From assembly GCF_002970935.1 (NCBI RefSeq), contig NZ_CP027194.1:1488001-1552000 (forward strand): 64,000 bases of DNA. Direction: 5' to 3'. The notes below the pieces were generated by a model. It saw only the letters and a list, made by a program, of their open reading frames with translations, searched no databases and was not told the origin of the DNA. Below, one piece after another: positions 1 through 7,011 of the stretch; position 1 is the stretch's first letter, and each line of letters starts with the position of its first letter. Made by a program: the position numbers and the translations under genes. The DNA is from Lactobacillus sp. CBA3606 (GTDB taxonomy: Bacteria; Bacillota; Bacilli; Lactobacillales; Lactobacillaceae).

Positions 1-1
1 G

Positions 2-271
2 ATTTATGACCGTGCTGGGGTCGTGACTTTTGGCCGTATCACAACTGATAGTACGTATCGCGGCACTGGTCTCGGTAAACAACTTATGAACCATGTCATG
101 GCGATTTTAAAAGTCCATTATGCCGATGCCCAGATTGAAATTGACGCTCAAACCCAAGTCCAGAAATTTTACGAAAAATTCGGCCTAACGACCCAAGGAG
201 ACCCCTTTATCGATTTAGGCGCCGAAGTGATCAAAATGCAAGCACCTGTTCAAGCTTTGGTACTGGCTTGA
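2..271 (+). CDS. GNAT N-acetyltransferase, ElaA-like, 5' end cut by window
   Basis: The reading frame is open from the first bases of the window, so the gene begins upstream and only about 89 C-terminal residues are seen. The visible part carries the acetyl-CoA binding segment of GNAT enzymes (R-x-x-G-x-G-L-G-K-x-L, near 'YRGTGLGKQLM') followed by a typical C-terminal 'FYEKFGLTTQGDPFIDLG' strand. This ending, with its aromatic-rich FYxKxGF/L element, resembles the ElaA family. The acceptor substrate cannot be told. It ends just before a terminator, so it is the last gene of its transcript. I am fairly sure of GNAT and less sure of ElaA. Confidence 0.75.
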   Translation: MYDRAGVVTFGRITTDSTYRGTGLGKQLMNHVMAILKVHYADAQIEIDAQTQVQKFYEKFGLTTQGDPFIDLGAEVIKMQAPVQALVLA

Positions 272-279
272 CGATTACC

Positions 280-338
280 ATAGCCCACCATTAACGTCCG
301 ACTGGCTGACAGTGATGGCCAATGGTGGCTATTTTTTT
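280..338 (+). terminator. Intrinsic terminator after the acetyltransferase
   Basis: An inverted repeat (TAGCCCACCATT and AATGGTGGCTA, one bulged base) is followed by a run of seven T. It separates the acetyltransferase from the adh promoter region. Confidence 0.75.
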
Positions 339-498
339 ACGCTGTATCAGACGATCGCGTGAACTTTCTCAAACTTAAAGTTCAACTTCAAAATAAGACC
401 ATTACATCTACAGAACTTTGGTATCATATTTATACATTTAAGGTATTAAAGCCTGATTAATCAGCGTTTATACCTGGTATTCAATTCATTAAATCGGC

Positions 499-526
499 TT
501 GATTGAATTTGTGAGTTGTGTAACAA
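499..526 (+). promoter_or_regulatory. adh promoter with a Rex-like operator
   Basis: A possible promoter is TTGATT (499-504), 16 bases, TAACAA (521-526). The 18-base word TTGTGAGTTGTGTAACAA at 509-526 is a near match to the Rex operator (TTGTGA-N6-TCACAA, one mismatch in the second half-site) and covers the -10. Rex senses the NADH/NAD ratio and classically represses alcohol dehydrogenase genes, which fits the gene downstream. The remaining intergenic sequence from 340 to 498 is AT-rich and shows nothing I can name. Confidence 0.5.
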
Positions 527-533
527 TAGCAAT

Positions 534-548
534 TGTAAGCGTTTTACA
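534..548 (+). promoter_or_regulatory. cre-like site upstream of adh
   Basis: TGTAAGCGTTTTACA resembles the catabolite responsive element bound by CcpA (core TGTAAGCG-TT) with imperfect spacing in the second half. It lies just downstream of the proposed -10, a position that would give repression on rapid sugars. Confidence 0.45.
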
Positions 549-583
549 TATCAATTAACTAACAAAGTGAGGCACTAATTATT

Positions 584-1705
584 ATGAAAATTAAAGCAGC
601 AGTTGTTAATCAAGTTAATGATCCATTCGTCATTAAAGACGATATTGAATTGGCTGAAATGGGCCCAACTGATTTACAAGTTAAATTAGTTGCAAGTGGG
701 ATTTGTCACTCGGACGAAGCGATTCGTAAAGGGGATGCTTCCCTGGGTTATCCAGTTATTCTCGGTCATGAAGGTTCGGGAATTATTGAAAAAGTCGGCC
801 CCCAAGTAAAAGATTTTAGCGTGGGTGATCATATTGTCATGTCTTTTTACGCCGATGGCACTTGCGATAACTGCTTAAAAGGGATGCCAACTAAATGCCG
901 CCACTATGCCGATTATAATTTAAGCGGCACACGACCAGATGGGTCTGATCATTTCCAAGAAAACGGCGCTCATGTCAGTGATATGTTTGACCAATCCTCA
1001 TTCACGACCCATACGGTCATCGATCAGCGCAATGCCGTTAAGGTGGACAAGGCCTTAGACTTACGGCGCTTAGGACCTTTAGGTTGTGGCTATGTCACTG
1101 GGAGTGGCACTGTTTTGAATAGTCTACAACCACGTCCCGGCCAGACGATTGCCGTCTTTGGGACCGGTGCGGTTGGGTTAGCTGCAATGATGGCCGGTAA
1201 AATTTCTGGTTGTACCGAAGTTATTGCGGTCGACATCGTAGATTCTCGCTTAGCCTTAGCGAAAGAACTAGGTGCAACTCACACCGTTAACAGTAAAACG
1301 GAAGATCCAGTAGCAGCCATCAAAAAGTTAACCAATGGCTACGGCGTTGATTTCACTGTGGATACGACTGGTGTAGAACCCGTAATGGTCGCTGCCATTC
1401 ATGCTTTGGCTCAAGGTGGGACTGCCGCTTTAATTGCCGTTACCGCTAAGAATATTACCATCAGTTCATGGAATGACCTATGTGTTGATGATAAAAAGGT
1501 TATTGGGGTTAACATGGGGGACGCCATTCCTCAAGTCGATGTGCCACGCCTCATTGACTTCTATCAACATGGCATGTTCCCATTTGAAAAGACCGAAAAA
1601 TTCTACAAGTTTGCAGATATTAATCAAGCCAATGCGGACTCCGTGAGTGGTAAAACCATCAAACCCGTCCTAATTATTGACGAAGACTATCAACCTGAAG
1701 CTTAA
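584..1705 (+). CDS. Zinc-dependent medium-chain alcohol dehydrogenase
   Basis: A 373-residue MDR-family dehydrogenase, expected to interconvert alcohols and aldehydes with NAD(H). Catalytic zinc ligands are visible as Cys41, His62-Glu63 (GHEGSG) and Cys168 (LGCGYVTG). The Rossmann motif GTGAVG is at 193-198 and is followed by an acidic VDIVDSR segment that favours NAD over NADP. The lobe for the structural zinc reads D91-x2-C94-x2-C97-x7-C105, so the first of the usual four cysteines is Asp. The layout resembles aryl/benzyl-alcohol dehydrogenases. GAGGCAC lies upstream of the ATG. Monocistronic; its original terminator has been split by an insertion sequence. Substrate is not known. Confidence 0.88.
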   Translation: MKIKAAVVNQVNDPFVIKDDIELAEMGPTDLQVKLVASGICHSDEAIRKGDASLGYPVILGHEGSGIIEKVGPQVKDFSVGDHIVMSFYADGTCDNCLKGMPTKCRHYADYNLSGTRPDGSDHFQENGAHVSDMFDQSSFTTHTVIDQRNAVKVDKALDLRRLGPLGCGYVTGSGTVLNSLQPRPGQTIAVFGTGAVGLAAMMAGKISGCTEVIAVDIVDSRLALAKELGATHTVNSKTEDPVAAIKKLTNGYGVDFTVDTTGVEPVMVAAIHALAQGGTAALIAVTAKNITISSWNDLCVDDKKVIGVNMGDAIPQVDVPRLIDFYQHGMFPFEKTEKFYKFADINQANADSVSGKTIKPVLIIDEDYQPEA

Positions 1706-1761
1706 TTTAGCTCAAGCCCAAAAAGGGTTCTCTGTCAACTGTTGTTGGTAATCTTTTTATT

Positions 1762-1798
1762 GGTGCTTAGCCGCGCAACGGCTAAGCACCTTTTTTTA
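1762..1798 (+). terminator. Strong hairpin terminator inside the left end of the IS
   Basis: A nearly perfect stem (GGTGCTTAGCC and GGCTAAGCACC, short loop) followed by seven T lies inside the element and overlaps the 3' end of the ancestral transposase frame. It would stop transcription entering from adh. Confidence 0.85.
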
Positions 1799-3038
1799 AT
1801 GCGAACATTAAATGTATACGCAATCTGAAATTATTGAAATTTCCAAAACCATAGGCGGTATGTTTTAAAACTTTAATTTTATTATTCGTCCCTTCCAAAG
1901 GACCGTTTGAATATTGATATCTGAGTGCGTTCTCAATTTAATCTTGGCTATCTCGTAGTTTTGAAAAATGTTTCTCAATCTCCTCTGGAAATTGATTACT
2001 AGCATCCAGAACCTGCCTTAACCGGGGTAAATCTCGATATTTGACGGCGCTTCTGAGTGTATGCAAGGCGTCATAGGCTCGTTTTAACTCTGGATCAAAT
2101 TCCAGCATCTCTTCAACAATTTGATTTTGGGTATGGCGTCCGGCAATAAAGGAATAGTGCCTATAATTTTTGATATCCAGTTTCTCGTTAGGTTTTAAGA
2201 GTAGTTTCCAATATCTTTTTAGTGCTTTATATTTAATGTTTGATTTAGCAAATTGTTTCATGACGCGAATACGAGTTTGATTAAAGCCTACCACCGCCGA
2301 TTTCACGACGTGAAATCGGTCAGTAACGATTATGGCCTCTGGAAATACTGACACTAGCTCAGGGTACGTATAATTCATATCCGTTACAATAACTTTGACA
2401 CTCATTCTGGCTGTTTTCGTATAACGTTTAAAGTATTTTTCAAGACTAACAAGTGTTCTCGATTCTAAGATATCTATAAATTGATGAGTTTCTCCATCCA
2501 TAAAGACGAAACTAATCGAACCATTGGCATCTTTGGTTGACTTGATTTCATCCATGCAAATGACACTTGGCAACCAATCATAATGGGTCAATAAATCACG
2601 TTCGTAGGTCTTTAACATTGAGACAACTGTACTACTTGAAATATTCAATTCGTGAGCAATGTGTGTCATGGTCACCGGTTCACTTAGCTTCTCTAAGCAA
2701 GCGATGCGAACATTATTAGAGATTGTATGATTCCGTTGCGTTAGCGTAGTTGCTGCTAAAAAATAGCTGTTGCACACTTTACACTTAAAGTTCCGTTTCT
2801 TTAGATGCAGTAAAACGTCTCGCTCACTGCTCCTAAGTAGCTTAACTTTTACTTGTCGCCAACCATAGTGAATGATACTTTTTCTGTTGAGTACGCCGCA
2901 CCTTGGACACGCTTTTGGACGATAGTCCAAAATTGCTTGAGCTTCGATTGGTCCTTTTTCTTGAATGTTATTGATAATATTCACTTTTTTGATGTTTGGG
3001 TCTTTAATTCCCAATAAAAATTTAGTATCCTTACTCAT
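1782..3038 (-). pseudogene. ISL3-family transposase interrupted by an in-frame stop
   Basis: The first 366 codons encode an N-terminal zinc finger (CPRCGVLN, later CKVCNSYF), a helix-turn-helix region and most of the DDE domain (ICMDEIKS, VTDMNYTYPEL, TDRFHVV). They end at a TAA at 1938-1940. The same frame stays open beyond it for 51 more codons to a TAG at 1782-1784, and encodes YSNGPLEGTNNKIKVLK and YGFGNFNNFRLR, the conserved ISL3 C-terminus. The undamaged protein would be about 418 residues, normal for the family. In ISL3 transposases the last catalytic acid is the Glu of the NGxxEGxN motif, so the truncated product should be inactive unless the stop is read through. Confidence 0.88.
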
Positions 3039-3211
3039 AGGGGTATAGTCGCTTCTTTCTCTTGAAATGTGGTAGTGGATAGATATATAAGTCTGCCGAC
3101 TATATCTCTTTTTTTTTGCACTTTTTTAATATACTACAAATAAAATACATACAAAAATATCTGCTGCCAGTAATCAAGTTTTCACTTAATTACCAACAAC
3201 AGATATTTTAG

Positions 3212-3260
3212 AACCCCAAAAAGAGATCACAATTTTAAAATTGCGACCTCTTTTTGGGTT
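3212..3260. terminator. Bidirectional terminator split by the IS
   Basis: The stem CCCCAAAAAGAGATC / GACCTCTTTTTGGG with an AATTTTAAAATT top serves the convergent adh and EamA genes. Its left arm is the target duplication of the IS. The same bases GCCCAAAAAG remain on the far side of the element at 1716-1725, so before insertion this hairpin followed adh directly. Confidence 0.8.
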
Positions 3261-3272
3261 ACTGCGATAACG

Positions 3273-4190
3273 TTATTCTAACGTTGACTTACTGCGATAA
3301 TGCTGCAAAATATAAATCGCAAAAACGACTAAGATTGAGCCAATAATTTCAATGATGCTAACTTTTAAATTCAAGAAAATAATACTCAAAACAAATGTCA
3401 CCACCGGTTGCACCGCATCAACAATACTAACAACTGCAGAAGGCGCATATTGTAAACTATGCAATAATGCTGAAAACGCAAAGATCGTCCCAATTAAGAC
3501 GACGGCGCCAATCGAAATCACTAATCTTGGCGTAATAGTTGGGGCACCACGCCAAAGTGGATGATAGAGATTGAATAGAATCCCGGCAATTAAAGTCCCC
3601 CAACCTAAAACGATGATTGGGGAATTTTCAGCAACAATTCGTCGGGGCAAGACCACGTATAAGGCCGCTGTAACCCCAGACAAAATCCCCCAAATGAGCG
3701 CATTCATCGGAATCGCTAATTCATGAATATTTCCCCGCGTAATCGCCAAAAAGACCCCTAACAGCGAAACACCAAAAGCAATCATATCGGTACGCAAAGG
3801 CCACTCACGCTTGAACACTAACGTTCCCAGTACAATAAATAGCGGACTTAGATATTGTAGAATTGTCGCTGCCGCTGCACTGCCTGCTTCGATACTAATA
3901 TAAAAAGTATACATATTCGCCATTAGCCCGACCGTAGCATAGGCCAACAGTTGCCCAGTTGAACGCCAACTCTTAAAAATCTTAAAAATACCCATGCCAC
4001 GCTGCATAAAACCGATTGCCAATAGAATGATCCCGGCGGATAGTGTCCGTACCGATAAGAACCAATCCGCTGGTATCGCTTGGTTTTGCGAAATGAACTG
4101 CATGACCGTGCCAGAAATCCCCCAAAGGGTTGAGGCCAACATGGCCCACATAATACCTTTCATATAACGGTTAGTTGTGGTTGTTTTCAA
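3273..4190 (-). CDS. EamA/DMT-superfamily transporter
   Basis: A 305-residue integral membrane protein with about ten hydrophobic segments in two repeats of five, the layout of EamA drug/metabolite exporters. The N-terminus 'GIMWAMLASTLWGISGTVMQ' matches the start of the first EamA repeat, and the second repeat begins near 'ALIWGILSGVTAALYVVLP'. These carriers export amino acids, nucleosides or other small metabolites, and the substrate cannot be read from sequence. It stands alone between a bidirectional terminator and the VIT genes. The ATG follows an AT-rich leader with only a weak ribosome binding site. Confidence 0.85.
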   Translation of the reverse strand: MKTTTTNRYMKGIMWAMLASTLWGISGTVMQFISQNQAIPADWFLSVRTLSAGIILLAIGFMQRGMGIFKIFKSWRSTGQLLAYATVGLMANMYTFYISIEAGSAAAATILQYLSPLFIVLGTLVFKREWPLRTDMIAFGVSLLGVFLAITRGNIHELAIPMNALIWGILSGVTAALYVVLPRRIVAENSPIIVLGWGTLIAGILFNLYHPLWRGAPTITPRLVISIGAVVLIGTIFAFSALLHSLQYAPSAVVSIVDAVQPVVTFVLSIIFLNLKVSIIEIIGSILVVFAIYILQHYRSKSTLE

Positions 4191-4319
4191 TTTTTAATTA
4201 CCCCAGTTTTTAGATTAATGGCAATATTATACCGGGGGATGATTAAAACTCACTGAAAATTGACCGCATATTTCCAATAAAAAAATAACAGATTTCAATC
4301 TTTTTTACGACACCCACGC

Positions 4320-5018
4320 TTAAAATAACGTCCCAATATAATAATGAATAAACATCGTAATAATACCCACAATCACATTCCGCGTAACAGCCGTTTTAAC
4401 ATTCCCTTTACCAAGTACCGCTGATAAATAACCGGTTAGCGCCACTGATAAAGATACGGCTAAAATTGTTCCCGGCCATTTTAAAGCGGTTGGTAAAAAA
4501 GTCATTGCCACTAATGGGAACACGCCACCCGCTGAGGCTGAAAATAAGGAAGAAAAGGCCGCATCCCAAGGGTTCATATAATGACCTAATTGAATGTCAT
4601 ACTTGATACTTGCCATGGTCTTCAACGGTTGCTTTGCTAACAAATCTTCCGCAATCGCCTGTGAAGTCTGTTCCGTCACCCCTAAAGCCCGGTAGTGACG
4701 CTTAACTGCGGCTAATTCATCATCAAAGTTAGTCGCTAACAATTGCCGTTCCCGTTCAACGACTGCCTTTTCCGTGTCCTTTTGGGTACTGACTGACGCG
4801 TACTCACCAGAAGCCATCGAAAAAGCACAGGCCAGGAGATCTGATAACCCGGCAATAAAAATTGTAAACTGATTACTAGTCGCTGCGGCAACACTAAAAA
4901 GCACCCCAACAACGGTTAAAATCCCATCATTTGACCCTAATACACCGGCTCGCAACGTATTCAACTTTTCGTCCATGGTCTGTTGCGTTTTTTTTGATTT
5001 TGTCTTTGTTCTCAACAT
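4320..5018 (-). CDS. VIT/CCC1-family transporter, second of a tandem pair
   Basis: A 232-residue VIT-family protein, the family that moves Fe2+ or Mn2+ out of the cytosol. It shows the family pattern: a first helix carrying 'RAGVLGSNDGILTVVGVLFSVA', a second with 'SMASGEYASVSTQKD', a hydrophilic helical hairpin (about 75-135) and three C-terminal membrane segments. It follows its paralogue by 25 bases and the two surely share a transcript. The pair might form heterodimers, since characterised VIT proteins are dimers (inference). The metal is not determined. Confidence 0.85.
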   Translation of the reverse strand: MLRTKTKSKKTQQTMDEKLNTLRAGVLGSNDGILTVVGVLFSVAAATSNQFTIFIAGLSDLLACAFSMASGEYASVSTQKDTEKAVVERERQLLATNFDDELAAVKRHYRALGVTEQTSQAIAEDLLAKQPLKTMASIKYDIQLGHYMNPWDAAFSSLFSASAGGVFPLVAMTFLPTALKWPGTILAVSLSVALTGYLSAVLGKGNVKTAVTRNVIVGIITMFIHYYIGTLF

Positions 5019-5043
5019 CTTGCTGTTTCCCCCTCAACTAAAA

Positions 5044-5721
5044 CTACGCAAATAAATGACCAATAAAATACGTTACAATCATCGTTAATAAGCCTGAGAC
5101 GACATTCCGTAAAACCCCATGCTTACGATCAGAATTACCCAAGACCGCAGCAATATAGCCGGTAATGGCTAATGCCACTGCGACCGCGACCACCGTCGCT
5201 AAAATCTTAATCCGTGCTGGAAAAAAGGTAATGGAGACTAACGGTAAGATTGATCCCGTTGGAAATGAAATCATGGATGCAATTCCAGCCGCATAAGGAC
5301 TGATAAATTCACTCGGATTGAATCCATAACGTTCCCGTACTGTCGTGATTAAGGCATCTTCTTGCATCATTTCTTTAGTCGCCTGGGCCGCTAACGGCGC
5401 ACTAATCCCTTGATCAACATATTTTTTAGTGACCATTGCGACTTCATCGTCGTAATGCTGCGATAACGCTTTTTTTTGCCGTTGAATCGCCATTTTTTGC
5501 GCATCTTTTTGGGTATTAACTGAAACGTATTCTCCCATCGCCATTGAAATTGTTCCAGCCAACATACCAGCTAATCCAGAAATCAAGATTGAAAAACTAT
5601 TCGTTGTGGCACCAGCAACCCCGACAACAATCCCCGCAACTGATAAAATCCCGTCATTTGCGCCCATGACACTAGCGCGCAAAATATTAACCCGTTGTGC
5701 TAAGGTCATTTTTTGTTTCAT
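5044..5721 (-). CDS. VIT/CCC1-family transporter, first of a tandem pair
   Basis: A 225-residue VIT-family metal transporter, clearly paralogous to the following gene: 'RASVMGANDGILSVAGIVVGVAG', 'SMAMGEYVSVNTQKDAQK' and 'NVVSGLLTMIVTYFIGHLFA' align along the whole length. Predicted role is Mn2+/Fe2+ export at the cell membrane. The start is supported by a G-rich element (GGGGGCTAGG) upstream of the ATG. A DtxR/MntR-like half-palindrome lies between its -10 and the gene, which fits metal control. Confidence 0.86.
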   Translation of the reverse strand: MKQKMTLAQRVNILRASVMGANDGILSVAGIVVGVAGATTNSFSILISGLAGMLAGTISMAMGEYVSVNTQKDAQKMAIQRQKKALSQHYDDEVAMVTKKYVDQGISAPLAAQATKEMMQEDALITTVRERYGFNPSEFISPYAAGIASMISFPTGSILPLVSITFFPARIKILATVVAVAVALAITGYIAAVLGNSDRKHGVLRNVVSGLLTMIVTYFIGHLFA

Positions 5722-5816
5722 TATTCCTAGCCCCCGTTGCTACTTTATAATCACTATTACTTAATAGATGTTATTCTTTTATCGTTTAAAATGCAAGCTC
5801 TGCTAAATATTTTAAG

Positions 5817-5841
5817 TTATGCTTACCTAAATATAATTATA
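5817..5841 (-). promoter_or_regulatory. -10 element and DtxR/MntR-like operator before the VIT pair
   Basis: On the minus strand a TATAAT (5836-5841) is followed at once by TTTAGGTAAGCATAA (5817-5831). This matches the DtxR-family consensus TTAGGTTAGCCTAA at 12 of 14 positions. No good -35 is seen. Metal-dependent control of a metal exporter is plausible but rests on motif similarity only. Confidence 0.35.
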
Positions 5842-5884
5842 GTGTACCATCAAATCGAATTTTCTGTTAATCGAATCAACGACT

Positions 5885-5922
5885 AAAACGGCGCAAAGGA
5901 CTTAGCCTCAGCGCCGTTTTTC
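5885..5922 (-). terminator. Terminator after the acylase-like gene
   Basis: Stem AAAACGGCGC / GCGCCGTTTT with a loop of about 16 bases and T-rich flanks, just downstream of the minus-strand gene ending at 5934. Confidence 0.8.
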
Positions 5923-5933
5923 ATCTATAATTT

Positions 5934-6920
5934 TTAATTAACTGCTTTAAATTGTTGACTTGTTGCTAATGGAAATTCAGCTGGTTCAGCGGCATTCATT
6001 AAGTCGGCCGTTAAAGCAACCCGCGTGATAGTTTGATCATTATATGGTTGCATATAAAAAGCTGGTTCGTGCATACTCATATAAGCACGATATTGCGTAT
6101 AATCAGCGGAGCCATCATCTTTAATCTTAACACCCTTGGGAATTTCAACAGAATTTAACATGTGTGACAAAGCGTTTACGGCCGCAGCATCCGTAGTAAC
6201 GGCCTCCGTATGCGTCCGCATAAAGACCGTCCGGATAAAGCGTGATGGTGACGTATAATCGCCAGGCATCCCCAAAGCCCCAGTCCCAGGACCGAAAGCT
6301 TTGACTTCTAAATCACCGTATTGCCGATTAACATGTGATTCTGGTTGCAATTCAACGTAGTTACTGAGGTTCTTCAAGTGCCAATCAAAATCTGGTGAGT
6401 TCGTCATAACACCCACTGGATTCTTCATGAAATGGATGCCATCAGCTTCTTGTTCCAAAACATAGGTTGCACCACTACGATCACTGATAATCCAGTGCAA
6501 TGGTACCACAATGTTCAATAAGGGCGCTGCAGCTTCTGTAATGTTCAACTCATCTAAGCGGTCACCTAATTCAGCGGCACGCTTCAAGTTGCCTAAGAGC
6601 CACATGACAAGTTCATGTGGGGCCAAATTAGTCTTAGCGTCAACCGGTTCTGCGGCATAGTGCGCTTGACCGGAAAAATATAATGCTGCAGCACTAACCC
6701 CAAATTCATTGACACCATCAACGAGCACGTAACCGTTCAAATCACGGCCAGTACCTACAAAACTATACGGAGCATCAAAACCAGTCGCATTGGTCACGCT
6801 GGTAAAATGATGGTGCCGTGGAATAACTACTGGCCGACCACCGAGTTCAAATCCAAAATCCATTGTCCGGGCTAAAAATTGATCACCACCCGTGGTTTGA
6901 TACGTTAAACTTGTACACAT
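5934..6920 (-). CDS. Choloylglycine hydrolase / penicillin V acylase family protein
   Basis: A 328-residue Ntn-hydrolase that cuts linear amide bonds. Cys2 would become the N-terminal nucleophile after removal of Met1. Other active-site residues of the family are present: Arg18 and Asp21 (LARTMDFG), Asn174 (VMTNSPDFDW) and Arg227 (SPSRF). Position 81 (LYFSG) is Tyr, as in penicillin V acylases, where bile salt hydrolases generally carry Asn. Hydrolysis of penicillin-like or acyl-homoserine-type amides is therefore as likely as bile salt hydrolysis. No signal peptide, so cytosolic. It is a single gene with its own terminator. Confidence 0.85.
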   Translation of the reverse strand: MCTSLTYQTTGGDQFLARTMDFGFELGGRPVVIPRHHHFTSVTNATGFDAPYSFVGTGRDLNGYVLVDGVNEFGVSAAALYFSGQAHYAAEPVDAKTNLAPHELVMWLLGNLKRAAELGDRLDELNITEAAAPLLNIVVPLHWIISDRSGATYVLEQEADGIHFMKNPVGVMTNSPDFDWHLKNLSNYVELQPESHVNRQYGDLEVKAFGPGTGALGMPGDYTSPSRFIRTVFMRTHTEAVTTDAAAVNALSHMLNSVEIPKGVKIKDDGSADYTQYRAYMSMHEPAFYMQPYNDQTITRVALTADLMNAAEPAEFPLATSQQFKAVN

Positions 6921-7011
6921 GGGACTTCACTTCCTTGATTTAAGTACTCCCATCTTAGCACCTAAATCAATTCGATACACGTATTTACACAATTAATTTA
7001 CCCTAGTCAGT

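Larger units (their letters stand above)
1726..3215 (-). mobile_element. ISL3-family insertion sequence, complete ends, 8-bp target duplication
   Basis: The element is 1490 bp with imperfect terminal inverted repeats at 1726-1752 and 3189-3215: both begin GGTTCT and share CTGTTGTTGGTAAT, 21 of 27 positions in all. It is flanked by a perfect 8-bp direct repeat CCAAAAAG at 1718-1725 and 3216-3223, the duplication length typical of ISL3. It carries one transposase gene on the minus strand, which is broken. The perfect duplication suggests a recent insertion. The repeat falls within a terminator stem (see the hairpin at 3212-3260). Confidence 0.92.
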
